64,000 nt of DNA, from NCBI GenBank assembly GCA_937958265.1, contig CALGNX010000002.1, positions 1 to 64,000 of the forward strand, given 5' to 3'. This DNA comes from an uncultured Algibacter sp. (GTDB taxonomy: Bacteria > Bacteroidota > Bacteroidia > Flavobacteriales > Flavobacteriaceae). Of the stretch, positions 36,897 to 46,216 are shown piece after piece. A model generated the notes under the pieces. It made no database searches and was not told the DNA's origin. It saw nothing but the letters and a program-made list of their open reading frames with translations. A program made the position numbers and the translations under genes. Position 1 is the stretch's first letter; the number at the start of each line of letters is the position of its first letter.

Positions 36897-37904
36897 ATGT
36901 ACAATTCAAAAATAACTGGTTTAGGTAAATATGTGCCTGATAATGTGGTAACCAATGACGATTTGTCTAAAATAATGGATACCAGTGATGCCTGGATTCA
37001 GGAACGTACGGGTATAAAAGAGCGCCGTTGGATTGCAGAAGGATCTAATGATACATCGGCAGTTATGGGGGCTAAAGCTGCAAAAATAGCTATTGAACGC
37101 TCAGGCTTAACCAAAGACGATATTGATTTTATTGTATTCGCTACACTAAGTCCAGATTATTTTTTCCCTGGTTGTGGTGTGCAAATACAAGATATGCTAG
37201 ATATGCCTACTATTGGTGCTTTGGATATTAGAAACCAATGTTCTGGTTTTATTTATGCACTTTCGGTAGCAGATCAATTTATAAAAACTGGCATGTATAA
37301 AAACATATTGGTAATTGGAGCAGAATACCATAGTAATGGTTTGGATAAATCTACACGAGGTAGAGGTGTTACTGTTATTTTTGGAGATGGTGCTGGTGCC
37401 TGTGTACTTTCTAGAGAGACAGACAATACAAAAGGAATATTATCTACGCATTTGCATAGTGAGGGTAAATATGCCGATAAGTTAATTGTTGCAAGCCCGA
37501 ATATTGGGAATTGGGTTCCAGAACTTTTGGAATCTAAAGGGGAGGATTTAAGTTACTTTCCTTATATGGATGGAACTTTTGTTTTTAAACATGCTGTAGT
37601 ACGTTTTAGCGAAGTAATTATGGAAGGTTTAGCTAAAAATAACATGCAAAAAGAAAATATAGACCTGTTAATACCACATCAAGCTAATTTAAGAATTGCA
37701 CAATTTATCCAGAATAAATTTGGATTGCAGGACGACCAGGTATTTAATAATATTATGAAGTATGGTAACACTACAGCAGCATCTGTAATTATTGCTTTAA
37801 CCGAGGCTTGGGAAGAAGGCAAAATAAAATCTGGTGATAATGTAGTTTTAGCTGCTTTTGGTAGTGGTTTTACTTGGGGAAGCGCTATTATAAAATGGGC
37901 TTAA
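36897..37904 (+). CDS. fabH: Beta-ketoacyl-ACP synthase III
   Basis: This 335-residue thiolase-fold enzyme has the catalytic triad of FabH: Cys115 in IRNQCSGFIYAL, His261 in LIPHQANLRI and Asn291 in YGNTTAAS. It condenses acyl-CoA primers with malonyl-ACP to start fatty-acid synthesis; in Flavobacteriaceae branched primers are common. It carries an insertion near 180-225 compared with E. coli FabH. It stands alone with its own promoter and terminator rather than beside plsX/rpmF, so it may be a second FabH paralogue. Confidence 0.9.
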   Translation: MYNSKITGLGKYVPDNVVTNDDLSKIMDTSDAWIQERTGIKERRWIAEGSNDTSAVMGAKAAKIAIERSGLTKDDIDFIVFATLSPDYFFPGCGVQIQDMLDMPTIGALDIRNQCSGFIYALSVADQFIKTGMYKNILVIGAEYHSNGLDKSTRGRGVTVIFGDGAGACVLSRETDNTKGILSTHLHSEGKYADKLIVASPNIGNWVPELLESKGEDLSYFPYMDGTFVFKHAVVRFSEVIMEGLAKNNMQKENIDLLIPHQANLRIAQFIQNKFGLQDDQVFNNIMKYGNTTAASVIIALTEAWEEGKIKSGDNVVLAAFGSGFTWGSAIIKWA

Positions 37905-37991
37905 ACATGCGATACTATTATGTGAGCCTAATAATTACTATTGTTTTGAGATGTAAGTAAATTATTATTTTAAAATTTTAATGTATTAAGT

Positions 37992-38026
37992 AAAAAGCCT
38001 AAAATTAATATTTTAGGCTTTTTTAT
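37992..38026 (+). terminator. Terminator after fabH
   Basis: A perfect 14-bp stem, AAAAAGCCTAAAAT (37992-38005) and ATTTTAGGCTTTTT (38010-38023), has a 4-base loop followed by T residues, 87 bases after fabH. It could act in both directions. Confidence 0.78.
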
Positions 38027-38259
38027 TAAAATCGTTTTACGAATTTGTTGTTTTGTAGATGACTAACTCTAAATAATTACCTTTTCGTATGTTATGATTT
38101 TATAATGTGAATGTAGTTATTTTTTTTTAATTTCCTATGTAAAAATAATATTTTTCTTACTTTTTTAAAAGTATAATGGATTAAAGTTGTTTTTTCCTAA
38201 GTTAGGAACGAATATGTTGGATAAAAAAACTGTTTTAAAAATTGAAATTAGAAAAATAT

Positions 38260-38313
38260 CTCTAAAAATTTCATGTAAAACATATTAGTATTGAAATTTC
38301 TTAATTTTTAGAG
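38260..38313. repeat. Inverted repeat in fabH/CoA-binding spacer
   Basis: CTCTAAAAATT (38260-38270) and AATTTTTAGAG (38303-38313) are perfect 11-base arms, with a further TTTCA/TGAAA pairing just inside. The 721-base spacer 37905-38625 contains this, the terminator at 37992 and the palindrome at 38586, but no gene. Confidence 0.45.
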
Positions 38314-38585
38314 AACTACTTGTCCATAAATAGGGAAATGGTATACAAGCTTTTTTAGTGTAAAAACCTAGTAAACTAACAAATTAAGGTTTGTATAGTA
38401 TAATATGTGTGATTTGTTGTGGGCTTTCGGTTTACTTATGAAAGGTTCTCGGGGCGTGTTCTTGTTTTTGAAATAAAAACAGTAAATTACAATAAACTTG
38501 ATCAATAAATTGGATGCTATTAATTACTGCGAACTCAAAAAAATACTGGATTTCAATTAAACTATTATTTTTTTTAAGTTACACA

Positions 38586-38602
38586 AGTATTTAGTAAATA
38601 CT
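38586..38602. promoter_or_regulatory. 17-base palindrome upstream of CoA-binding gene, operator-like
   Basis: AGTATTTA (38586-38593) and TAAATACT (38595-38602) form a perfect palindrome around one G, ending 23 bases before the ATG at 38626. Size and position suit a dimeric repressor site, but no regulator is encoded nearby and the sequence is AT-rich. Confidence 0.35.
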
Positions 38603-38625
38603 GTATATCCCTTAATATGTGAAAT

Positions 38626-38988
38626 ATGAATAAAAAAACCTTAGTCTTTGGCGCTTCTTTAAAACCAAATAGATATTCAAATTACGCTATACAGCGATTG
38701 GTTTTAAGTAAAATTAATGTGGTAGCCTTTGGGTTAAGTAAAGGTATAGTTTCTGGTGTTGAAATAGATACAGATTTGGTGCCTTATAAAAATGTAAATA
38801 CTGTTACTTTATACCTAAATCCAGAAAGGCAAAAAGCGTATTACAACTATATTGTTGCGTTAAAGCCAGAACGTGTAATTTTTAATCCCGGTACAGAAAA
38901 CCCAGATTTATACCATGTTTTAAAGGCAAATAATATAGATTTTGAAGTTGCTTGTACATTGGTTTTACTTTCTACGAATCAATATTAA
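38626..38988 (+). CDS. CoA-binding domain protein
   Basis: The 120-residue single-domain protein starts KTLVFGASLKPNRYSNYAIQRL, a Rossmann GxS-x2-P-x-RYS pattern of the CoA_binding_2 family (YccU-like), and has VTLYLNPERQ and RVIFNPGTENP later. Such proteins bind CoA or a nucleotide; their biological role is mostly unknown. Its 3' end overlaps the convergent symporter gene by 24 bases. Confidence 0.85.
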   Translation: MNKKTLVFGASLKPNRYSNYAIQRLVLSKINVVAFGLSKGIVSGVEIDTDLVPYKNVNTVTLYLNPERQKAYYNYIVALKPERVIFNPGTENPDLYHVLKANNIDFEVACTLVLLSTNQY

Positions 38989-40419
38989 ACCTAAAAAAGT
39001 TATAAGGCCATTTAATGGTAAAATTTCCCAATGGAATTTATATGCTCCAATAATAGATTCTGGGAGAGCGGTTATAAAATAGCTAACAATAATAGACAGC
39101 AAAGCAATTACCCATGCAAATTTATCTTTAATTTTATAATTAGTAAGAATACCGAAGGCAAATAGACCAAGTAAAGGCCCGTAGGTAAAGGTTGCAAATT
39201 TAAATAAGTTACTTACCACGTTACCTTCTAAATAATTAAAAAGAATAACGATTAGTACCAATAAAATAGAAACCGCTATGTGTACTTTTTTACGCAACGG
39301 CCTTTGTGTTTCTAACGGCTTGTTTTGTATGTTTAAAAAATCTACAGAAAACGATGTGGTAAGAGATGTTAAAGCACTATCTGCACTAGAATAGGCTGCA
39401 GCAATTAACCCGATTATAAAAGTTATAGCTAAAGGTTTACCTAAACCTTGATTCATAGCAATTTCAGGAAAAAGTAAATCTGTTCTCCTTCTGCCATCTA
39501 CAATAGGTATATCTAAATTAAATTTATAGGCGTAAATAAATAATAATGCACCAAGAGACAAAAATATAAAATTAACAAAAACAAGAAGTGTTGCCATGGA
39601 AAGCATGTTTTTTTGTGCTTCTTTTTGGTTCTTGCACGTTAGGTTTTTTTGCATCATATCTTGGTCTAACCCAGTCATGGCTATTGCAATAAATATGCCG
39701 CCAATAAAATATTTCCAAAAATAGGTTTTGCTACTTGGGTCGTTAAAAAAGAATATTCTACTTTTTTCAGAAAATGGTTCAGATTTTAAGGCTTCAATAA
39801 ACGTCCAATCCAATTTATCGTTAATTAAATAAATAGCCGATAAAACTGCAGTAAGCATGGCGAGAGTTTGTATAGTATCTGTCCAGATAATAGTTTTTAT
39901 ACCACCTTTATTAGTGTATAGCCAAATAAGCAAAATAGAAATAACAACCGTAGCCCAAAAGGGTATGCCAATTCTTTCAAAAACGACATACAGCATGGCT
40001 AAAGCTACTAGAAAAAGCCTAAAGGCTGCTCCTGTAACTCGAGATAATAGAAAGAAAAATGCTCCAGTTTTGTAACTTACTGTTCCAAAACGTTGCTCCA
40101 AATACTCGTATATTGAGGTTACGTTTAATTTGTAATACAAGGGTAATAGTGTTGTAGCAATAAAAATATAACCCACAAAAAAACCAAAAACGCCTTGCAT
40201 GTATGCAAATTCTTGGCCCTCAATCATGCCGGGTACAGAAATAAAGGTAACACCAGAAAGCGATGCCCCAATCATACCAAAAGCAACTAGATACCATGGT
40301 GCAGATTTATTAGCTTTAAAAAACGCATCATTACTATCTTCTTTACTTGTTAAGTAAGAAATTAGTATTAAAACAACAAAATAGGCTATTATTAGTAGTA
40401 TGATTTGTAGGGCAGTCAT
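38965..40419 (-). CDS. Sodium:solute symporter (SSS family)
   Basis: The 484-residue protein has about thirteen helices. SSS landmarks include the N-terminal FVVLILISYLTSKE with FFKANKSAPWYLVAFGMIGASLSGVTFISVPG, the GGIKTIIWTDTIQ segment and AAAYSSADSALTSLTTSFSVDF, which contains the Na2-site serine/threonine region. Substrate is unknown; Bacteroidota homologues are annotated variously as sialic-acid, proline or sugar transporters. It overlaps the CoA-binding gene tail to tail and has a well-formed promoter at 40446-40478. Confidence 0.88.
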   Translation of the reverse strand: MTALQIILLIIAYFVVLILISYLTSKEDSNDAFFKANKSAPWYLVAFGMIGASLSGVTFISVPGMIEGQEFAYMQGVFGFFVGYIFIATTLLPLYYKLNVTSIYEYLEQRFGTVSYKTGAFFFLLSRVTGAAFRLFLVALAMLYVVFERIGIPFWATVVISILLIWLYTNKGGIKTIIWTDTIQTLAMLTAVLSAIYLINDKLDWTFIEALKSEPFSEKSRIFFFNDPSSKTYFWKYFIGGIFIAIAMTGLDQDMMQKNLTCKNQKEAQKNMLSMATLLVFVNFIFLSLGALLFIYAYKFNLDIPIVDGRRRTDLLFPEIAMNQGLGKPLAITFIIGLIAAAYSSADSALTSLTTSFSVDFLNIQNKPLETQRPLRKKVHIAVSILLVLIVILFNYLEGNVVSNLFKFATFTYGPLLGLFAFGILTNYKIKDKFAWVIALLSIIVSYFITALPESIIGAYKFHWEILPLNGLITFLGLILIRRK

Positions 40420-40445
40420 AAAAAAAAATATCAGAAGTTAAAGTG

Positions 40446-40478
40446 CAAATATAAAATGAAAAAGGATGGATATACCAA
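40446..40478 (-). promoter_or_regulatory. Promoter of the SSS symporter gene
   Basis: On the minus strand TTG (40478-40476) and TATATTTG (40453-40446) are separated by 22 bases, matching the Bacteroidota consensus. The -7 element lies 26 bases before the start codon. The rest of the 316-base spacer 40420-40735 shows nothing. Confidence 0.62.
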
Positions 40479-40735
40479 TTTGTCTTTTTAATATCAACCT
40501 ATTAATTTTAATAGACTTGTCGTTACGGGAAAATAAAATTTAATTTTATTCTAGGTTATATTTTTTGTAAAAAGTATAAGACGTAAAATTTTGTCTTGTT
40601 ACAGGTGTTTCGAATATTAAATTGTTTTGGTATGTTTACCACTTAGTATATTGGCTTAAAAAAATGTAGAAATACATTTTAAAAGTACAGCTTTAAATTA
40701 GCGAAATTCGTGGCTAAATAGTAATTTAGCTCACT

Positions 40736-41353
40736 ATGGAATTTTCTTCAAAATTATTGGAGCGTGCCGTTAATGAAATGTCTCAGTTACCAGGTATTGG
40801 CAAGCGTACGGCTTTACGTTTAGTGTTGCATATGTTACGCCAGCCCAAAGAGCAAACCTTAGGCTTGGTAGAAGCGTTACAAAGCATGCGTAACGATGTT
40901 AAGTTTTGTAAATCTTGCCATAATATTAGCGATGTTACATTGTGCGAAATCTGCTCTAACCCTAGTCGTAACAAAGCGATAATATGTGTTGTGGAAGATA
41001 TTAGGGATGTTATGGCTATCGAGAATACCAGCTCTTTTAAGGGCTTATACCATGTTTTAGGAGGTAAAATTTCGCCTATGGATGGTATTGGTCCGCACGA
41101 TTTAAATATACAAACTTTAGTAAATAAAGTGTCGGAAGGAGAGGTTTCTGAGCTTATTTTTGCTTTAAGCTCCACTATGGAAGGTGACACCACAAATTTT
41201 TATATTTTTAAACAAATAAAAGATTTTAAAGTAACCACATCAACCATTGCAAGAGGTATTTCTGTAGGCGACGAGCTTGAATATGCAGATGAAATTACCT
41301 TAGGTAGAAGCATTATTAATCGCGTCCCTTTTGAGTCGTCTATAAAACTATAA
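40736..41353 (+). CDS. recR: Recombination protein RecR
   Basis: At 205 residues it has normal RecR length. It carries a helix-hairpin-helix ([15 protein letters not shown]), a C4 zinc finger with Cys58, Cys61, Cys70 and Cys73, and a Toprim domain ([28 protein letters not shown]). RecR works with RecO and RecF to load RecA on gapped DNA. A GT2 gene follows 12 bases later and may share the transcript. Confidence 0.95.
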   Translation: MEFSSKLLERAVNEMSQLPGIGKRTALRLVLHMLRQPKEQTLGLVEALQSMRNDVKFCKSCHNISDVTLCEICSNPSRNKAIICVVEDIRDVMAIENTSSFKGLYHVLGGKISPMDGIGPHDLNIQTLVNKVSEGEVSELIFALSSTMEGDTTNFYIFKQIKDFKVTTSTIARGISVGDELEYADEITLGRSIINRVPFESSIKL

Positions 41354-41365
41354 AGCAATAAAAAT

Positions 41366-42484
41366 TTGAAACTATCAGTAATTATATTAAATTATAATGT
41401 CGAATATTTTTTGGAGTTATGTTTAAGAAGTGTTGTTGCTGCTACTATAAATTTAAAAGCAGAAATTATTGTTGTAGATAATAACTCGAAAGATGGTAGC
41501 TGCGAAATGGTTAAGCGCTTATTTCCTGATGTTATTCTTATTTCTAATAAAAAAAATTTAGGGTTTTCCAAGGGGAATAACATAGGTGTTTCTAAAGCAA
41601 AAGGTGAATATTTATGTATACTCAACCCAGATACGGTAGTTGCAGAAGATACATTTATAAAATTATTAGATTTCTCCGAAAATAAAAAACAACTAGGTAT
41701 TGTTGGTTGTCAATTAATTAACGGAAAAGGTTTGTTTTTGCCCGAAAGCAAAAGGAATATACCTACTGTAAAAGTATCCTTAAAAAAAATGATAGGTTTA
41801 TCTAAAAGCTATTATGCTAATAATTTATCGCAATCAGGTATAGGTAAAGTAAGTATTTTAGTAGGTGCATTTATGCTTATAAATAAACAGGTTTATAATG
41901 CGGTTGGCGGTTTTGATGAGGATTATTTTATGTATGGGGAAGATATCGATTTATCGTATAAAATACTAAAAGCAGGCTATAGTAATTACTATTACGGAGC
42001 CACCACAGTTATTCACTACAAGGGCGAAAGCACATTAAAAGATAAAAAATATGCAGAACGTTTTTTTGGCGCTATGCAAATATTTTACAAAAAACATTTT
42101 AAACATAATTTAATTTTTGATGCCGTTGTTTGGTTAGGAATAAAGGTTGCTTTTGCATTCAGAAAAACAAGAAAAGTAAAATCTAACGATATTACCCAAT
42201 ATGTATTGCTATCCGATAAGGAAAATAAAAAAATAGAAGCTGCACTACCGGGCAAATTAATTTTAAAAAAAGATATAAGTTCGGTAATAAAACATTCCGA
42301 AGTTATATTCGATGCCAATGTATACAGCTATAAAGAGATTATAGCATTTATCAAGAATGCTAATAAAGATGTTACTTTTAAAATTTTACCCAATAAATCC
42401 AATTTTATAATAGGCAGTAATAATGGATTCAACCAAGGTGAGACACTTTTTTTTAAGGATTATTTAATACAAAGTAAAACATAA
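41366..42484 (+). CDS. Glycosyltransferase family 2 (WbbL/rhamnosyltransferase-like)
   Basis: A 372-residue GT2 begins LSVIILNYNVEYFLELCLRSV and has IIVVDNNSKDGSCEM, ISNKKNLGFSKGNNIG, LNPDTVV (a DxD-like NPD) and GGFDEDYFMYGEDIDLSYKILKAGY. These features resemble WbbL-type rhamnosyltransferases. The start is TTG at 41366, 12 bases after recR, so it is likely co-transcribed with recR. The C-terminal 120 residues are not catalytic and unrecognised. It is separate from the large polysaccharide locus and may act on a core or general glycan. Confidence 0.88.
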   Translation: MKLSVIILNYNVEYFLELCLRSVVAATINLKAEIIVVDNNSKDGSCEMVKRLFPDVILISNKKNLGFSKGNNIGVSKAKGEYLCILNPDTVVAEDTFIKLLDFSENKKQLGIVGCQLINGKGLFLPESKRNIPTVKVSLKKMIGLSKSYYANNLSQSGIGKVSILVGAFMLINKQVYNAVGGFDEDYFMYGEDIDLSYKILKAGYSNYYYGATTVIHYKGESTLKDKKYAERFFGAMQIFYKKHFKHNLIFDAVVWLGIKVAFAFRKTRKVKSNDITQYVLLSDKENKKIEAALPGKLILKKDISSVIKHSEVIFDANVYSYKEIIAFIKNANKDVTFKILPNKSNFIIGSNNGFNQGETLFFKDYLIQSKT

Positions 42485-42490
42485 AAGTAA

Positions 42491-42498
42491 TATTTTTG
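42491..42498 (+). promoter_or_regulatory. Possible -7 element for the E2 gene
   Basis: TATTTTTG matches TANNTTTG and ends 42 bases upstream of the E2 ATG. No TTG box at the right distance was found. Confidence 0.4.
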
Positions 42499-42540
42499 TA
42501 GTCTACTAAAAATAACGCAAAAAAAGATTATAAAACGAAT

Positions 42541-43902
42541 ATGGCAAAAGTTGAACTTAGATTACCAAAAATGGGAGAAAGTGTTGCAGAAGCAACCATT
42601 ACATCTTGGATAAAAGAAGTTGGCGATGCCATTGAAATGGACGATCCTGTGCTAGAAATAGCAACAGATAAGGTCGATAGTGAAGTGCCTAGTGAAGTAG
42701 ATGGCATATTAGTAGAACGTTTTTTTAATGTGGACGATGTCGTGCAAGTTGGTGATGTTTTAGCAATTATTGAAACAGAATCGGAAGATCATGCAACGAA
42801 CACCCCGACCGAAGAAAGTTTAGAATCACCTAACATAGCCAAAATAGCAGAAGCAGAAAGCGCTCAGGCAGTCCAACAGATACAACAAAATATAACAAAA
42901 GCGCAAGATACGGCATCCACAGTATTATCTGCAGGCGATCGTTTTTATTCACCTTTAGTTAAAAATATAGCAAAAGCCGAAGGTATAAGTACTGAAGAAT
43001 TAAGCAGTATTAGTGGTACAGGTAAAGATCGACGCGTTACCAAAAACGATATCTTTAAATACTTAGAGAATAGAGGCAATACCCAGAAAAACACAGCGCA
43101 AAAAATAGAAGTCTCAAATCCGGAAACAAAAAACGGAAAAATAACCAAAATTGAAAGAGCAATAGTAACAAAACCCGTAACAGCTTCAACAGGAGAAGAT
43201 GATATTATTGAAATGACTAGAATGGGTAAACTAGTTGCTAATCACATGACGGATTCGTTACAAACATCTGCGCATGTACAGAGTTTTATTGAGGCTGATG
43301 TTACCAATATTTGGAATTGGAGAAAAAAAGTTAAAGATAATTTTAAAAAACGCGAAGGTGAAAATTTAACCTTTACGCCAATATTTATGGAAGCTATAGC
43401 CAAAGCGTTACGCGATTATCCGTTAATGAATATTTCTTTAAAAGGCACCACAATAGTTAAAAAGAAAAACATAAACTTAGGTATGGCTGCGGCACTACCC
43501 GACGGTAATCTTATAGTACCAGTAATAAAAAATGCAGATCAATTAAATTTGGTAGGCATGACAAAACAGGTTAACGATTTAGCTAACCGTGCTAGAACAG
43601 GTAAATTAAAACCCGACGATACACAAGGTGGAACTTACACAGTAACCAATATAGGTACCTTTGGTAGTATTATGGGAACACCAATAATAAATCAGCCCCA
43701 AGTAGGTATTTTAGCCATAGGCGCAATACGAAAAGTACCAGCTGTAATCGAAACACCAGAAGGCGATTTTATAGGTATCAGGTATAAAATGTTCTTGTCA
43801 CACTCTTACGATCATAGAGTTGTTAACGGTGCATTAGGCGGTATGTTTGTAAAAGCGGTAACAGATTACCTAGAAGCATGGGATATTAACAGAGAAATTT
43901 AA
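42541..43902 (+). CDS. 2-oxoacid dehydrogenase E2, dihydrolipoamide acyltransferase
   Basis: Domains in order: one lipoyl domain (1-80) with the lipoylated lysine in EIATDKVDSEVPS (Lys44); a glutamine-rich linker; a peripheral subunit-binding domain (about 138-182, FYSPLVKNIAKAEGIS...DRRVTKNDIFKYL); and a catalytic domain (about 220-453) ending with the active-site HSYDHRVVNG. Catalytic-core details suit branched-chain or generic 2-oxoacid complexes rather than pyruvate dehydrogenase. The fused E1 at 60898 is a plausible partner. No lipoyl-dehydrogenase gene is in the window. It is followed by a repeat-rich spacer. Confidence 0.9.
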   Translation: MAKVELRLPKMGESVAEATITSWIKEVGDAIEMDDPVLEIATDKVDSEVPSEVDGILVERFFNVDDVVQVGDVLAIIETESEDHATNTPTEESLESPNIAKIAEAESAQAVQQIQQNITKAQDTASTVLSAGDRFYSPLVKNIAKAEGISTEELSSISGTGKDRRVTKNDIFKYLENRGNTQKNTAQKIEVSNPETKNGKITKIERAIVTKPVTASTGEDDIIEMTRMGKLVANHMTDSLQTSAHVQSFIEADVTNIWNWRKKVKDNFKKREGENLTFTPIFMEAIAKALRDYPLMNISLKGTTIVKKKNINLGMAAALPDGNLIVPVIKNADQLNLVGMTKQVNDLANRARTGKLKPDDTQGGTYTVTNIGTFGSIMGTPIINQPQVGILAIGAIRKVPAVIETPEGDFIGIRYKMFLSHSYDHRVVNGALGGMFVKAVTDYLEAWDINREI

Positions 43903-43925
43903 TTACAACAACCAGATATATTTAA

Positions 43926-44090
43926 TTTGGGCGTTACCCGAAAAAGGGTCGGGCTTTACACTATATCTTTTTAAAGGGCAATAGCACATTCAAAAGTCAT
44001 TAATATCATATTTTTTTCTTTTGTATGTGCTTAATTAGTGGTGTACTTTTATTTTAAAAAGGATGCCGTTTCAATCCCTAACGCAAAAAA
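43926..44090 (+). repeat. Dispersed intergenic repeat, copy 1
   Basis: The left end reads TTGGGCGTTACCCGAAAA then AGGGTCGGGCTTTAC, and the right end CAATCCCTAACGCAAAA (44072-44088). The same two ends, in the same order, bound the element at 55137-55238 on the minus strand, while the inner sequences differ (about 165 against 100 bases). The GC-rich CCC/GGG ends stand out from the AT-rich surroundings. It occupies most of the spacer after the E2 gene and codes for nothing recognisable. Confidence 0.75.
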
Positions 44091-44254
44091 AACTCCGCAA
44101 AACACCTCGAGTTCTTCTTTATTAAATAGTATTTAAAGAATAATGTGTGAAAAACAAACTAAAGGCAAGCACTATGTTTAGTGCTAAATGATATGAGATG
44201 ATTATTTAAAAACCTACAAAATATTTGCTCTCATACCAAATATGATTTAAAATT

Positions 44255-44365
44255 AGGCTAACGAACTTGAATTATATCGTGCCTATATGCGAAAGAAAAT
44301 TAAAGCATAGCTTAGCTACGGTTTTATTTTGAAATAGAGGTACGATAGAAACGCGTTATTAGCCT
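44255..44365. repeat. Long imperfect hairpin element of 111 bases
   Basis: The segment folds back on itself nearly end to end: AGGCTAA pairs with TTAGCCT at the outer ends, ATCGTGCCTAT with ATAGAGGTACGAT further in, and AAAGCATAGC with GCTACGGTTTT around a TTA loop near 44314. It looks like a palindromic REP/MITE-like unit. It lies between the dispersed repeat and the thioredoxin-like gene, completing the gene-free spacer 43903-44438. Confidence 0.55.
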
Positions 44366-44438
44366 TCTTTTAAAATTTAATTGGTATTATATACTCCATA
44401 GTATTGGTAAATGTTATTGCATTAACCGTTATAAATGT

Positions 44439-45089
44439 TTAGTCAATATGTTTTCTTAAAACATCTATAAGTGCCTCCTTATTGTTAATGTTACTATATA
44501 AATTCGATTCAATTTCAAGTATAAATGCAGTATTGTTTAAGTGCTCTACAGCAAGGCCTTGTTTCTTTAACTTTTTAATTAAATATAACTTATTATCCAA
44601 AACCGACATGGCTTCAAAATTAATTTTATTAGCGGTAAAAAAATCTTTGGTTTCTTGGCAAAAATTACAATTTTCAGCCTCGTAAATAATTATACTTGTA
44701 GTGCTTAGCGCCTTGTCGAAATTGCGTTGTATACCATCATCATCTTTTCTATATTTAATATTTGTACTTGTTTCATTAACTATAAAATGTGGAGTATACA
44801 TACCTTCAGACCCTGCTAATTTAATTAGAGTAAGTAAATGTGTTTCGCTGTTTGGGGCTATAGGTTTTAAAATAGGTCTTTTAGCTGAGCGCCTAAAATC
44901 TGTTGTGGTTACTCTTAAAAATACAACATAACTTATAGTGTCTGTATTTTTTGCAAAAAGCTCTAGCCGTTTTCCATTTTGTTTCTCAATAAGTGTTACT
45001 TTTTTATTTTGTGTGTTTTGGGAAAAACAAACTATGAAGTTTGCTAGTAGTAGAAATAAAAAAAATAAAATTTTAATTTTAGAAGTCAT
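44439..45089 (-). CDS. Exported thioredoxin/glutaredoxin-like protein with CNFC motif
   Basis: A signal peptide (1-24, ending CFSQ) is followed by an unrecognised beta-rich region (28-125). A C-terminal domain (about 130-216) has IIIYEAENCNFCQETKDFF: a CxxC pair (Cys141, Cys144) after a beta strand, as in glutaredoxins and thioredoxins. The protein is probably periplasmic and could take part in thiol redox or metal handling. The two-domain architecture is not one I can name. It is divergent from the exonuclease gene, with possible promoters in the shared spacer. Confidence 0.65.
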   Translation of the reverse strand: MTSKIKILFFLFLLLANFIVCFSQNTQNKKVTLIEKQNGKRLELFAKNTDTISYVVFLRVTTTDFRRSAKRPILKPIAPNSETHLLTLIKLAGSEGMYTPHFIVNETSTNIKYRKDDDGIQRNFDKALSTTSIIIYEAENCNFCQETKDFFTANKINFEAMSVLDNKLYLIKKLKKQGLAVEHLNNTAFILEIESNLYSNINNKEALIDVLRKHID

Positions 45090-45106
45090 CCCATTATAAA
45101 TTTAAA

Positions 45107-45127
45107 CAAATTTAAAAAGTATATTTG
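45107..45127. promoter_or_regulatory. Back-to-back -7 elements in divergent spacer
   Basis: On the minus strand TAAATTTG (45114-45107) faces the thioredoxin-like gene, and on the plus strand TATATTTG (45120-45127) faces the exonuclease gene, 20 bases before its ATG. Both match TANNTTTG; no convincing TTG boxes were found. Confidence 0.42.
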
Positions 45128-45147
45128 CAATAAACCTAACGAAAGTA

Positions 45148-45924
45148 ATGCAATTAAACCTAAAAAAACCTATCTGTTTTTTCGATTTAGAAACTACAGG
45201 AATAAGTATAACCAAAGATCGTATTGTTGAAATTTCTATTCTAAAAGTATTTCCTAATGGAACAGAAGAAAGTAAAACCTGGTTGGTAAACCCCGAAATG
45301 GTAATACCAGACGAGGTTATAGCAATTCATGGTGTAAGTAATGAGCGAGTGGCTAACGAGCCAACCTTTAAAACCTTAGCAAAGGATATTTATAACATGA
45401 TAAAGGACTCAGACCTCGGTGGTTTTAATTCCAACCGTTTTGATATCCCGCTATTAGCAGAAGAAATGCTACGAGCAGATATTGATTTCGACATGAAAAA
45501 TACTTTAGCGGTGGATGTGCAAACCATATTTCATAAAATGGAACAGCGCACATTAAGTGCTGCTTATAAATTCTATTGTGATAAAAATTTAGACAATGCC
45601 CATAGTGCAGAAGCAGATACCAATGCAACTTATCAAGTTTTAAAAGCGCAGTTGGATAAATATGAAGATTTAGAAAATGATACTAAATTTTTAGCCGAAT
45701 TTAGTTCGCGCAGAAAATTTGCCGATTTTGCAGGTTTTATATCGTATAACAAGGAAGGTGTAGAGTGCTTTTCCTTTGGAAAGCATAAAGGTAAATTAGT
45801 AACAGAAGTTTTGGAAAAAGAGCCAGGTTACTTTGGCTGGTTATTAAATGCAGATTTTCCTCTTTACACTAAAAAAGTGCTAACAGCTATTAAGTTACGG
45901 AGTTTTAATAATAAATTAGGATAA
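45148..45924 (+). CDS. DEDDh 3'-5' exonuclease (DnaQ/ExoX-like)
   Basis: The N-terminal domain (1-170) has ExoI FFDLETTGI (Asp13, Glu15), ExoII GFNSNRFDIPLL and ExoIII HSAEADTNAT, which together form a DEDDh nuclease site. The C-terminal region (about 195-258) carries FGKHKGKLVTEVL and YFGWLLNADFP, a DUF3820-type module found after exonuclease domains in ExoX-like proteins. It probably degrades single-stranded DNA ends or proofreads in repair. The gene-free 335 bases that follow hold only the promoter candidate at 46217. Confidence 0.88.
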   Translation: MQLNLKKPICFFDLETTGISITKDRIVEISILKVFPNGTEESKTWLVNPEMVIPDEVIAIHGVSNERVANEPTFKTLAKDIYNMIKDSDLGGFNSNRFDIPLLAEEMLRADIDFDMKNTLAVDVQTIFHKMEQRTLSAAYKFYCDKNLDNAHSAEADTNATYQVLKAQLDKYEDLENDTKFLAEFSSRRKFADFAGFISYNKEGVECFSFGKHKGKLVTEVLEKEPGYFGWLLNADFPLYTKKVLTAIKLRSFNNKLG

Positions 45925-46216
45925 GAAGAGCTTAAAATAAGTGAATTAAATAATAGTAGCGGTTTTAATAAGAATTATTTAAAGTCGAAAAAAACTAAGT
46001 ATTGGTTTGCTTAATTATTGTTGTACTTTATATTTAAATATTATGTAGTATTAGCGTAAAGTGTAAAGCTTAACTTTGTGCATGCTAATAGTGAGTTAGG
46101 TAAAATAAAAAAACAAGCGTTCAGTTTTACATTATATTATACAATTGCAGTTTAGTTAAATTAATAAAATTTTACTATAAAATCTATAAGTTATCATAAT
46201 AATTCTGTTAAAATAA

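Noticed and set aside
40783-41193. 136-residue minus-strand open frame opposite recR
   Set aside because: Shadow; RecR motifs on the plus strand explain the region.
43926-44365. Repeat-rich spacer considered as a CRISPR array or insertion sequence
   Set aside because: No regularly spaced direct repeats, no transposase frame and no terminal inverted repeats bracketing a gene.
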